Shown one piece after another: positions 1-10,100 of a stretch of 37,989 bases of DNA (within the stretch, counting starts at the first letter, position 1; every line of letters starts with the position of its first letter). Position numbers and translations under genes: made by a program. Where the stretch lies: the NCBI GenBank assembly GCA_023334545.1, contig JAADVB010000186.1:1-37989 (forward strand), in the 5' to 3' direction. The notes under the pieces were generated by a model. The model had not been told where the DNA came from, did not search any database, and saw only the letters and a list, made by a program, of their open reading frames with translations. This stretch comes from Salisapilia sapeloensis (lineage: Eukaryota > Oomycota > Peronosporomycetes > Peronosporales > Salisapiliaceae).

Positions 1-3
1 AAG

Positions 4-76
4 TATCGATGGGGGGGATCGAACCCCCGATCTCGAGCGTGTGAAGCTCGCGTCCTAACCACTAGACGACATCGAC
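4..76 (-). tRNA. tRNA-Val (anticodon CAC)
   Basis: The minus strand folds into a complete 73-nt cloverleaf. The acceptor stem GTCGATG/CATCGAT has one G-U pair at its end and is followed by discriminator A. The D-arm is GTCT-AGTGGTTA-GGAC. The anticodon arm CGAGC-TTCACAC-GCTCG puts CAC at positions 34-36, reading the valine codon GTG. A five-base variable loop precedes the T-arm GGGGG-TTCGATC-CCCCC. There is no intron, and CCA is not encoded, as expected for a eukaryotic nuclear tRNA. The D-arm and T-arm carry the usual A-box and B-box promoter sequences. The Pol III terminator would lie beyond the left edge of the window. Confidence 0.96.
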
Positions 77-1133
77 TTGCTATTTGTGACAAGTCCAATA
101 CATATAAAAACACGTAGTATGCTTTAATAAAGATACATACATACATTTATCATCTACAGCGCTTATACTAGGACTGCAGCAGCTCAATGTATTGAAATTT
201 TGAGTAAATGTGCATGGCAGGCTTGATGAGCCAAACTAGTTGGACAAATGGATCTAGCAACCAATATCGCATGCTACACAACCTTGTAGAAACTTAAAGA
301 CCTCATATTGCGCAGACCAGTAAGTACATGAAAAATGAAGTAAGCTCAAAATTAATATGACAGATGAGAGCTAATACTTTTGGACGCCCACTGCACGAAA
401 ATTGGTAATATGTCTTGAAGTCAAATAAGACATTATGTCGCTCTATCTGTCAAGCGATGGCTCCTAAGAGGCACTAGAGAATGCTTTGTTACAATGTCGC
501 TAGTCCATAGCAACGATGATGAAGTTTACGCCTCGATTGAGCTATATCTTGTACTTTTATGGGCACTAACGTTGAGGATCAGCATAATGCCGTATCTGGA
601 AACTAATAATCTATACACAGTTCTTGGGTTGCAATATCACAACAAAGCGTACAACTTTGTACATCAGCTAGTGTGATAGATGCCCCACTAAAGATGTCAG
701 TGATGCAGCGAACAAGATAAATTTTACTTACACATGTGTATTTGGAGCTAATAGTATGTATGTCATCATCACATTGACAGAGATAATCGTCAAGAGAGTC
801 ATCGGTCTGTTTGTCGAAAGATGAACCTGATTGACCAAGCTCTACTTAAGCATGTCAGCAGAATATACTTCGCTTTTAAGACAAATCGTATGTTCCAAAG
901 CTTTCTCGTATGTAGCTAAACAGTTTGTCGTAAGTATAATGGAATAGTTGCTTTACTTGGTATACAAATCAGTAATATACAGGATAAAATGAAAGAGTAC
1001 TGCAATAGCGGATACCGATAAAATATTCGTATACCATCCGCCGTTTGTTATGGTAGGGTAGGTTGTACTTGACTAAACTCTACCTCAGTTAAAAATGGCA
1101 TCGAAGTGCCTTTCGAGGGCACTCTCTGGTTGA
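77..1133. other. AT-rich intergenic stretch
   Basis: About 1 kb of AT-rich DNA with frequent stops in all frames. Only short unconvincing open frames are present (for example 494-676), and none reads like a protein family. I see no tandem repeat, RNA gene or recognisable transposon end in it. Confidence 0.5.
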
Positions 1134-1523
1134 ATTGCTCTATACACATCCAATTACAGCGAACTCGCGTTAATACAAACCAATCAAATCTCACCTACCA
1201 CTCTTTCTTGTGAACCTTTCATTTCCCTCAAAGGCGACTCTATTGACGAGCTATCGCTGCTTAAAAAACAAATGTTCATTGCCGTCATGCAAAATTTTAA
1301 GCAGAAAAGGCATATACGGCTTGCTATTGAGGTCATGGCAATTCCATTTGATGATTGCAGGAAGTACTTTGAAAAGATGTTGGATGGCAAACAAATGAAC
1401 AATATGAGACTTCTCGAATGTACGGCAATTGCTTTGAAACTGGGGCAAAGTATCATTCAAAATATACGGTCTATAATGGAAGCAAGTGAGTCGTTTAGTG
1501 AGGACGGTCGTTCACAGGATTGA
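1134..1523 (+). pseudogene. unrecognised open stretch, possible gene fragment
   Basis: An open frame runs for about 129 codons from just after a TGA at 1131 to a TGA at 1521, but its first ATG lies at 1272. The downstream part reads like a real helical protein, for example LSLLKKQMFIAVMQNFKQ and later RLLECTAIALKLGQSI. I do not recognise a family. It lies immediately upstream of the transposase relic that starts near 1542, so it could be a neighbouring gene fragment or the front of the same element; the known transposase N-terminus does not obviously match it. The surroundings are AT-rich and full of decayed elements, so I read it as a remnant and not a working gene. Confidence 0.3.
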
Positions 1524-1541
1524 GTCTTTCCAGATAACTTC

Positions 1542-2488
1542 ATGCCAATTGTAAGACGAGCAATCTTGAAGGCGTATATCGATAACATGCATGTCATTCT
1601 TTATACCATCTTGCAACGCCTCATATCACCATCTGGTACTCAATGTACCGCATGGAAGTGGTCACGAGCCACTTCACATCGGTTAAAAAAATTAAATGAG
1701 CTACTCATACGGTCTGCGACATATCTATTACCGAGATCTGTAAGGTGTGGCCTCAACTGCCACTCAACGGATCAAATACACATGCAGAGCCCAGACACAT
1801 CGAGCCCAAGGCCGTCCTATCTATTATCGAAATACGACTTGGACCAACAAGTGTATGGCAGCTACTAAATTATGCGTTGATGAACGTGGGCATGGTGGAC
1901 TTAGGGTGCCTTCAGGCAAAGTCGAGAAGTGTAAAATATCTCACATGGAAGGTGCAACGGGCTTCGTATCTAACGCAAAACTAATGTTTAGATGATCAAA
2001 GTCATTAAAAGTTTCTGGCTACCATACCGAGACGAACGCTGGAAGTATTCTACGTCGGTTCGAGAAGCCCATTCTCAAACTATTTCCCATACAATCTGTT
2101 TTTGTCCTTTATTATGCCTCATACCATAGGACCCTCACGCCCAAGACGAGACCAGACAAGGCAAGCTCGAACAAAGCGCAACTGGCCTCATGACTACTTC
2201 AACAATACACCGACGACAAGGAGCGCCTAATGAGAGCATGTTGCTCGCAATGATGAAGCCAGAGTTGTACTTGCCTTGCACAAATCGCCAGCTTCTATCT
2301 ATCTGTCTTTGAGACAAAGTCTTTTGCAGAGAAGCATGGCTGCGAAGTGGCCTTCCTACCCGTTGGACATCCCAAACTCAATTCTATTGGTATGGTATGG
2401 ACCCGGACGAAAAGCTATACCATTCAACACGACACAACGTTCACTCTTCAAGTTGTCGAGAGGCTTGCTCATTAATGTCTACGCATTT
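1542..2488 (+). pseudogene. decayed Tc1/mariner-like DDE transposase
   Basis: Pieces of a DDE_3-type (Tc1/mariner superfamily) transposase can be read in order on the plus strand, but they jump frames and contain stops. Near 1548-1620 there is an HTH-like segment (VRRAILKAYID...). At 1866-1995 a block resembling the region before the second aspartate ends in GATGFVSNAKLMFR and a stop. At 2000-2130 follow GYHTETNAG and LYYASYH, where the family has DYHxEMN and LDNASYH; the catalytic aspartate is therefore lost (Y). At 2284-2475 the C-terminal block HPKLNSIGMVW...TTFTLQVVERL matches the HxxLNPIELxW signature, with the expected glutamate of IEL replaced (IGM). Several frameshifts and stops make it non-functional. 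Terminal inverted repeats were not identified. Confidence 0.72.
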
Positions 2489-2500
2489 TAGGTGCATCCG

Positions 2501-3287
2501 AGTGCGCTAAATGCGCTAAGCATTACATGTAGAAATAGGTATCTCGAAGCATCGGACAACATTGACATGGAGGATAAAAATGAAGAATGACAAATGTTTT
2601 ATCCACTTCAATTCTGAGCTTTTATAATTGTAAATTAACCGCAAGGTTTATACAGCTACACTTTCATTTTCAAGATTTTCTGAGCATTAAGTATTGCGCA
2701 AGATGAAAAACGAAGGTGCTATTAGTAGCTGAAACTGACTTTATTAATAAAGTAATTCTTGATATGCTTTTACCTGATCAAATTGAGACCCTGAATCTAC
2801 ACAGAGCAGTAGAGTGGATATCTTAGCAACTCAAATACCGTGCAAGCGAGCGATGTTAAACACAAATGTAGATAGCATCAATATTACTACCTACTTCAAG
2901 GGCAAGCATGCAAAGCGAAATAGTTTAGTATGTGCGTGGCTATTTTTGTTTACAGTCCACTTAAGACGATATGGGCACTCAATTTTGGAGGCAGCTAAGA
3001 AATAACAAAACGTTTTTGACCAACTACAAAAATCGAAAGTTGAGACCATCACCTGGTGGCAAGAGCTAAAATGCATGATGCCATCGGAGCACGAAAGAGT
3101 GCGCACGATCAAAAAGGATGAGAGCTCTTACGATGTTACATGATGAAGTAGCTAACTCGCGCTGTGTGTCAAACGGACAGCGATATAGATAACGAAGAAG
3201 GTGACCTCGCTGTGTTGATGCTGTGCAAGTATAAAGTACTAATTAAAGCTCGCTAGGTAAAACTGCGCACCTACCAGCAGCACGACA
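2501..3287. other. AT-rich stretch between two transposon relics
   Basis: This interval has no convincing gene. Around 2890-3110 several frames stay open for 60-70 codons on both strands, but I recognise no family in them. The left end of the Harbinger-like element should lie in the last few hundred bases. I could not find a terminal inverted repeat that matches the right side. Confidence 0.4.
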
Positions 3288-4644
3288 ATGGATTTAAATG
3301 TATCTTCGCTGCTCAAGCGACCGTGCATTACAGCGATGCTTCCGGATGAATTGCCAATCCTTTTCCACACTAGGTGATCTCGTCTCTACTTGTCCAACAT
3401 CTGCAACCACTTTGGAAACTGACAACTGGCACTACCTCGCAATCAACTTTATACTTTTAACGTTCGGCGGCACAATCGGCTCTGACGCATGTGTGGAGAA
3501 CTTGCAAACTAGTTTTGGTGTGAGCAGTGATGCATTCTTCTTCTACATTGCTCACATGATTAAGGCATCGATATCAGTGCACACAACGGTGGTTACATGA
3601 CCTGGTAATGACAAAAGAAAACGATAGCAGTGTGCTGCCTTGTGAATAATGCTTCAAGTAGTTGTTGAATGTAGCATGTTTATTAGAAAGCAAATTGCCA
3701 AGTGAGCTGTGCTATCTACTCTAGAGTCTAGAGCCTATTCTACCGGCTACTTTCTAGAAAGATCTCACTGGACACTCTACTGGCATGCTCAACGGCATGT
3801 CCAGCGCTGTCTCGTATGCGAAGTTGATCCATTTAGAGAGTAAGTGTAAATATAAAATGTACCGTGGAAGTTGAAGTGTCCGTTGACAGAAATCTTGAAG
3901 TTGGCAGATCGTGACCTTCGAAGATCGATCTAGCACAAGCAACAAAAATTGGAATAAGGTATGACTTTACAAATTGTGTTGGAATACTTGATGAGACATT
4001 TATTCCTCTTGCATTCCGACCTAAAAGTAATAGTGAAAACTACTCACGAAAGAATGGCTGCTCACTAAACTCTATAGTATGCTGCGATCACACTGCAAGG
4101 ACCATATATGCTCCGATCGGATAACCGGGTTCGACGCATGATACCCGTGCATAAGAAAGTCTAATGTAAATCGGCCACCATCAAAATATTTTGCTTCAAA
4201 TGAGTATTTGCTTGGCGACTCTGTCTTTCATCCTTCACAACACACTGTACCATCATTAAAAATACCAAGAAGCTCGCTATCACAAAAGACAGAGCATTTC
4301 AGCACTAAGCTAGCTAAGATCCGGATACGCAGCGCACATACATTTATTTCACTTAAGACACGATTCTAGTACTTTAAAGGCGTGCGTGTGCTGATCGAAT
4401 CGAGGCATGATCTTCATGGAATCATTAATTTATACAAAGCCGTGCTAGTCATCCAAAATCTATTTGTTGCCGAACCTCTGTCCCTTGAGCTTTAACCGAT
4501 GTTGAAGAGGAATGTCGCGCTGACGCACAGAGAGACGATGACGACTTAAAGGACGCGAACAAACAGGAATTGGATAAACGTATTGGCATTGATAGACGAG
4601 ATAAAGTTTTTAATTATTTAGTTGAGCTAGATGGGCGCTTTTAG
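3288..4644 (+). pseudogene. decayed PIF/Harbinger DDE transposase
   Basis: A relic of a HARBI1-like (DDE_4) transposase, readable end to end through shifting frames. It seems to start at ATG 3288. A segment at about 3400-3590 (HYLAINFILLTFGG... then FGVSSDAFFFYI) looks like the helix-turn-helix region. The catalytic core follows at about 3960-4170: FTNCVGILDETFIPLAFRP keeps the first Asp, and PGSTHDTRA keeps the second. At about 4203-4360, YLLGDSVFHPSQHTVPS is the family's GDSAF block, and KLAKIRIRSAHTF shows the third catalytic residue changed from Glu to Ala. The C-terminal block FKGVRVLIESRHDL is still clear, and one further +1 shift near 4495 leads to the acidic tail ending at TAG 4642. 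Stops, frameshifts and the E-to-A change mark it as dead. Confidence 0.85.
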
Positions 4645-4653
4645 GCTCTATTC

Positions 4654-5690
4654 TCACGGAAACAAGCGGTTGAATTCATCCTCTGGTATGCCTTCTTCTC
4701 GCAATCGAAGACGACAGCGTGCCAGTTCAGCCTCCGTCAATAATTTTTCCCACCGAACAAATTCCTCCTTCCATTCAGCCTTAGCCTCCTTTCGTTTGGC
4801 TTGAGCTTGGAGAAACAGTACACATCGCTTCGTCTCCTCTTCTGTACAGCTAAACCGACGCTCCTCCAAAAGCGTAGTCTTCGCAATACGTTATCGTTCC
4901 CAGTCCATTTGTTCATTATGCATATGTGCTTCATTTTGTAGATCATTCTCTTTGGTATAGATACGAGCATTGTTGCTGTCGCTCCATTCGGTACGACGCT
5001 TCCAGCAGTAGTTTTCATTGTACGAAAAGTTGCAGATGCTGATTAAGATTAAATTATTGTTTTAACGCTTCGATGGACGTGTTGCATTGTCAAAAGTTTG
5101 GTAGGAGAAAGAACACTCGTCTTCAAGCTAATATCTATCGTTTTTGAATATGGAGAAAGTGTCGCTAGTAAATAGAGTTCTGACTGATGCATGGTCTCCG
5201 AATACAAATTTCAACACTTCGTAATGTAGGCATCGTTTTTCTATTGCCTCTCGTAGAGTCAACGCATCCGTAATACTAGCACCCATGTCAGACAGAACAT
5301 CGATGGCATCGCGAAAACTCTGCTCGAGTTGATCTACCTTTATTATTATGTTTTTCGTTTTTCTTATTTTGTAATATCCTTGCTCTCAATTAAAGTGGCG
5401 ATTTGGCTGGTGAGTGATGACTTTTTTAAACCCAAGTGGCATTCGCCACCAATCCATTTTGTATAGTTCCCTTCAGTAGTGAGCCAGTCGATGAGCACGT
5501 TGAGCGAGCTAATCTCGTCGGTGAGACCATCACTGTTCTACCATGTACGGCATACACACTTTTCTTTTGATACCTTTCCTAGCTTCTCAGGAGAAGCAGC
5601 ACAACTTCCCCGGGCACCATCGCCCGAAACACTAAGTGGTATGCTCATTGACTTGGAGGTCGGCAGCTAATTCAAGATAGTCATTTTAAC
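4654..5690 (-). pseudogene. decayed Myb/SANT-like DNA-binding protein of the Harbinger element
   Basis: The minus strand carries a broken member of a transposon-linked family common in oomycetes. Its N-terminal DNA-binding core reads LNVLIDWLTTEGNYTKWIGG, then LTSQIATLIE and, after a stop cluster and frameshift near 5345, VDQLEQSFRDAIDVLSDMGA and REAIEKRCLHYEVLKFVFGD. This is the Myb/SANT-like trihelix pattern with spaced tryptophans. A variable middle part with several shifts leads to an intact 70-residue charged helical C-terminus ending GIPEDEFNRLFP. Harbinger elements encode such a protein beside the transposase, where it helps bind the ends and import the transposase. Here its stop is only 9 bp from the transposase stop on the other strand, so I infer both belong to one element. 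Confidence 0.75.
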
Positions 5691-7156
5691 CAACATAATT
5701 TAAAAACCTTTATTTATTGCCCCTTCCAAGTTAGCTGGTGACAAAGTTGAGAACCCCTAATGTGATATTGCAGTTACCTACATATTTTACGCTTGTTTTG
5801 AGTCCTATGTTTCCAATATAATATCATAGCTACATTTGTGTAGAGTGGCCTGAATTTTGTATGCTATTACTTCGAAACCATGTTGATAATGAATTGAAGT
5901 TATGAGTTTAGTCAGCTATCTACACCCGTTCAAGACCACGTAGGGTCACGAAAGGAATAGCTTCAACGGAAAAAGTCATTTGTCTGGATAAGAGAGGATA
6001 TTATGGAAAGGAGCAAGGTGTTTCATGAAATGCTTCAAACTCTACTCCCTAGTCACCTCATCAATAAAGACAACAGAGCGAAACCGGCCACTCTGGAATA
6101 CAATAGCGGCGTCCATCCAGTCTTATGACTCAGTAGGCGTCGAACGACCGACTTACCATTTCTCGGAATGGTTGAGCCCATTTCTGGTGGGTTCCGAAGC
6201 TATACGTAGATTAGACTTTTTAAAGTTCAATATACTTCCAACCTTTGCCACAGCAACAACCCGTTCGAGGCCACGTTGGTAACAGTTAGCACTCGTCTAA
6301 GCTACGACCCTTGTAAGAACTATACGAAAGAAGGAGACTAACGAATGGACTTCATAAAGCTGTGTAAGAGAAACTTACCACGAAAATGTTCGTTTCACCT
6401 CCTACTAGATCTATCAATCCCGTTATGTTCAGTCTGTATTCTTCGTTCAATTCTAGCAAGCACCGCCATTCGTTTTCTCAGCATCTTCGCTAGCTTTCCA
6501 CAACAAAAAGCAAATATATTACTTTACTCTTTGGCGTTCGAAGTCAGATCTTAGCTAGCTTCAAACGTATTATCTCTTGCATGATGTAGAAACTTGGAAC
6601 CCATGAACGCACCCGATTAAAAGCAATCTTCTTGGATAACCATTGATGATTGGGTGGATGCTCAAAAGTACGCGATCTTGTTTATGCCAAGCTGCTCTTC
6701 CTCAAAGTACACACTTCCAATTAATTGAAAACCAAACGCAATATCTATAGATGAAATGCGATATCGTCCACGCTTCCCATGAGGTTGATCGATTGTGTAT
6801 CCTCTGACGTACAACTGCATATATCAGATGTTTTGAGGTATAACTCCCTCGCTCTGGCCTTATCATGCAATCATCATGTCTGCATTTTATGTGAGCATAC
6901 AAAGCGTCTCTATGAGGCATTTCTAACCTTACCTGCATGGACTCTAGCGACTCAAGTCACAATGATAACGACGATGCGATGCAAATTGTAATGCGGTAAC
7001 CCAGCTTTTTCTGCGGTACAGCTCCGTGCAATGTATCCTTGACTCAGCAGCTGGCTTGAATGCCTTCCACTTTCTGACATCTTTGGCGTAAGCACAAGCG
7101 CTAATCTTCTTATCGAAAAGCTCTGGTATAAGCACCAGTGCGTATCGGAAGATCAG
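5691..7156. other. gene-free region before the ABC transporter, with a short imperfect repeat
   Basis: About 1.4 kb without a supportable gene. Open frames at 6025-6282, 6345-6554 and on the minus strand at 6702-6938 are short and match nothing I recognise. A short imperfect direct repeat is visible: CCCGTTCAAGACCACG (about 5925-5940) and CCCGTTCGAGGCCACG (about 6260-6275). The sequence at 5740-5760, GTTGAGAACCCC followed by TAA, could be the right end and target duplication of the Harbinger element, but no matching left end was found. The last few hundred bases should contain the transporter promoter. Confidence 0.4.
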
Positions 7157-7169
7157 TCATTTCTACTTT
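7157..7169 (+). promoter_or_regulatory. oomycete initiator-like element for the ABC transporter
   Basis: TCATTTCTACTTT lies 37-39 bp upstream of the transporter ATG. It fits the pyrimidine-rich initiator (TCAYTTYY-type) that surrounds transcription starts in oomycetes. If used, it gives a 5' leader of under 40 nt, which is normal for these genomes. Confidence 0.5.
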
Positions 7170-7195
7170 CGTAGCGTTCGCCACAACCGTTCAGT

Positions 7196-10100
7196 ATGCC
7201 AGCGGAAGGAGAGCAGCAGGAGGCTGGTCCTACCAATGCATCGTATCCAGGAGAATCGGACAAGGTCATCAGCGAGATCACGTACGACTCGCCGGATGGC
7301 TTAATGGCGAAAGGACCAGATGCACTGCACGAGCACCTTGCACAAGCAGTGGAAACTTCGCTCGGACGAGAGCTTCCCCAGACAGAAATCCGATTCCGGC
7401 ATGTTTCACTGTCTGCCGAGATCCAACTCGCTAATGAACAACGAGATACACCAGAGCTACCAACGCTGTGGAATGAATTTCGTAAAGGTATTGCGTCCAT
7501 GTTATGCCTGCGCGGCACACACGCGGTCACGAAGAACATTTTGCAAGATGTCAGTGGTACGTTTAAACCAGGTACGATCACTCTCGTCATGGGCCAACCT
7601 GGCTCGGGTAAATCGGCACTCATGAAGCTTCTTGCCGGAAGATTCCCTCTGAATAAGAACGTCACCTTTGAAGGTGATATTACGTACAATGGCAAGTCGA
7701 GGGAGGAGTTGAAAGACCGATTGCCCCAGCTTTCATCTTACGTGACACAGCGAAACTATCTGTCTCCGACACTGACAGTTAAAGAGACGTTAGAATTTGC
7801 TCACAAGTTCACTGGGTACGATCCTACAGTGCATGGTAAAGATCACTTTTCCTACGGTGATTCTACCCAAAATAGTCGGGCACTGGATGTCGCACATGCC
7901 ATGCATGAAAACCATCCAGATGTAGTCCTTCGTCAGCTTGGACTCACAAATTGCCAAGATACGATTGTTGGAGATGAGATGACGAGAGGCGTGTCTGGCG
8001 GAGAGAAGAAGCGTGTGACAACGGGGGAAATGCAGTTTGGCTTGAAGAATATTTCGCTCATGGACGAGATTACCACCGGTCTAGATAGTGCTGCCGCCTA
8101 TGATATCGTCAACACACAGAGAAGTATCGCTCGTCGTCTTAAAAAAACGGTTGTTATCTCACTTCTCCAGCCAACACCGGAAGTCTTTGACCTGTTCGAT
8201 GATGTCATGATATTCACAGAAGGTCGTGTGATGTACTTTGGTCCGCGAGAAGAAGCCGTCTCATACTTTCGCAACATCGGCTTTAGTTGTCCTCCAGAGC
8301 GTGACCCAGCCGATTTCCTCATGGATCTCAATACGAACCAGCAAAAGCACTACGAAGTCCAAGATGAGTCCATCACGCCACCGCGCTCTGGATGGGAGTT
8401 TGCGGAGCGTTTCCGAGCCTCAAAGTACTATCGAGCAGTTGAAGAGACGCTTGATTCGAATCTAGACCCTCAGCGCAAGGAGGATGCTGACAAATATATG
8501 TCCAAGGTGCCAAAGTACTGGCAAACGTTTTGGCCATCTACATGGACAGTCGTCAAACGCGAATTGGTCCTCTTGTCTCGAAACCCAGCGGTCGTGCGTG
8601 GTCACATGATTATGATGGTGGTCATGGGGCTTCTACTCTCATCCACCTTTTACCAAGTAGATACGACAAAAGTACAGGTAGTGATGGGTGTTATTTTCCA
8701 AGCGGTACTCTTTGTATCGCTTGGCATGGCCTCCCAAATCCCAACGTTCATGAAAGCCAGAGACGTCTTTTACAAGCAACGTGGCTCTCACTTTTTCCGA
8801 ACACTTTCCTACGTCTTGGCAGTGTCCATCAGTCAGCTTCCTCAATCCATCTTTGACGCTCTATCCTTTGGATCGCTCATCTACTGGATGTGTGGCTTGA
8901 CGGCGAAAGTGGAACTCTACTTGGTCTATCTCGTGGTGCTGCTGACAACCAACCTGGCACTATGCTCCTGGTTCTTTTTCCTCGTCACCGTGTCACCCAA
9001 CACGAATGTAGCGATGCCAGTGGCCATGATGTCCATCAACGTTTTTGTCATCTTTGCTGGATTTGTGATTCCAAAAGGTCAGATTCCAGACTACTTCATC
9101 TGGCTCTACTGGTTATCTCCCGTTTCTTGGTCAATCCGATCGCTTGCTGTCAACGAGTATCGGTATGGAGGGTACGATGACATGTGCACATTATCAAGTG
9201 TGAAAGACATCAACTTTTGTGAATCGGAACAAACTGCTGGGGAGTATCTGCTCAACTTTTATGAAGTACCGACGGAGAAACATTGGGTCTTCACTGGCAT
9301 CATCTTCCTCGTGGCTCTATATGTTGGATTCATGACCTTGTCGACACTTGTGCTCGAGTTCAATCGGTATGAAGCACCAGAAAATGTATCTTTCACGGAG
9401 GAAGAGCAAAATCAGTCAACAGGTAAGAAGAACAGCAGTGATGGGGGAGTTTACCAGGCGCTAAAATCTCCAACCACTTCCCAAAACGGTTCGGATGAGG
9501 CAGTCATGGATGTAAAGCCTGTCGAGCGTCATTTCACACCCGTCAACCTTGCATTTAAGGATCTCTGGTACACCGTCCAAGTGCCCGGTAAGAAGCGTGG
9601 AGAAAAGAGCACGTCTCTTGACCTCCTCAAGGGTGTCACTGGATACGCTTTGCCGGGTACGATGACGGCCCTCATGGGATCAACCGGAGCTGGTAAGACG
9701 ACGCTCATGGACGTGATCGCCGGCCGTAAGACTGGAGGCAAGATCGGCGGAGACATTCTCCTCAATGGCCACCCTGCCAGTGCGCTTGCCATCCAGCGTG
9801 CGACTGGATACTGTGAGCAAATGGACATCCACGCGAGTACCACGACATTCCGGGAAGCGCTAGTCTTTAGTGCCTTCCTCCGTCAATCAGCGGACGTACC
9901 GGACAGCGTCAAATTCGACTCTGTCAACGAATGTCTCGAACTCTTGGATATGCACGACGTTGCTGATCAAATCGTACGAGGTGGCTCGACGGAGCAGATG
10001 AAGCGACTGACGATCGGAGTGGAGCTCGCTGCTCAGCCGAGTATCTTGTTCCTGGACGAGCCGACGAGTGGTCTAGACGCTCACTCAGCCAAGGTCATCA

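Noticed and set aside
5700-5763. hAT transposon end (TTCTCAA...-like)
   Set aside because: Only one short similarity, no second end, no 8-bp duplication and no hAT transposase nearby.
7153-7695. 180-codon minus-strand open frame
   Set aside because: It mirrors the N-terminus of the ABC transporter, whose frame carries Walker A and signature motifs; the antisense product has no recognisable domain.
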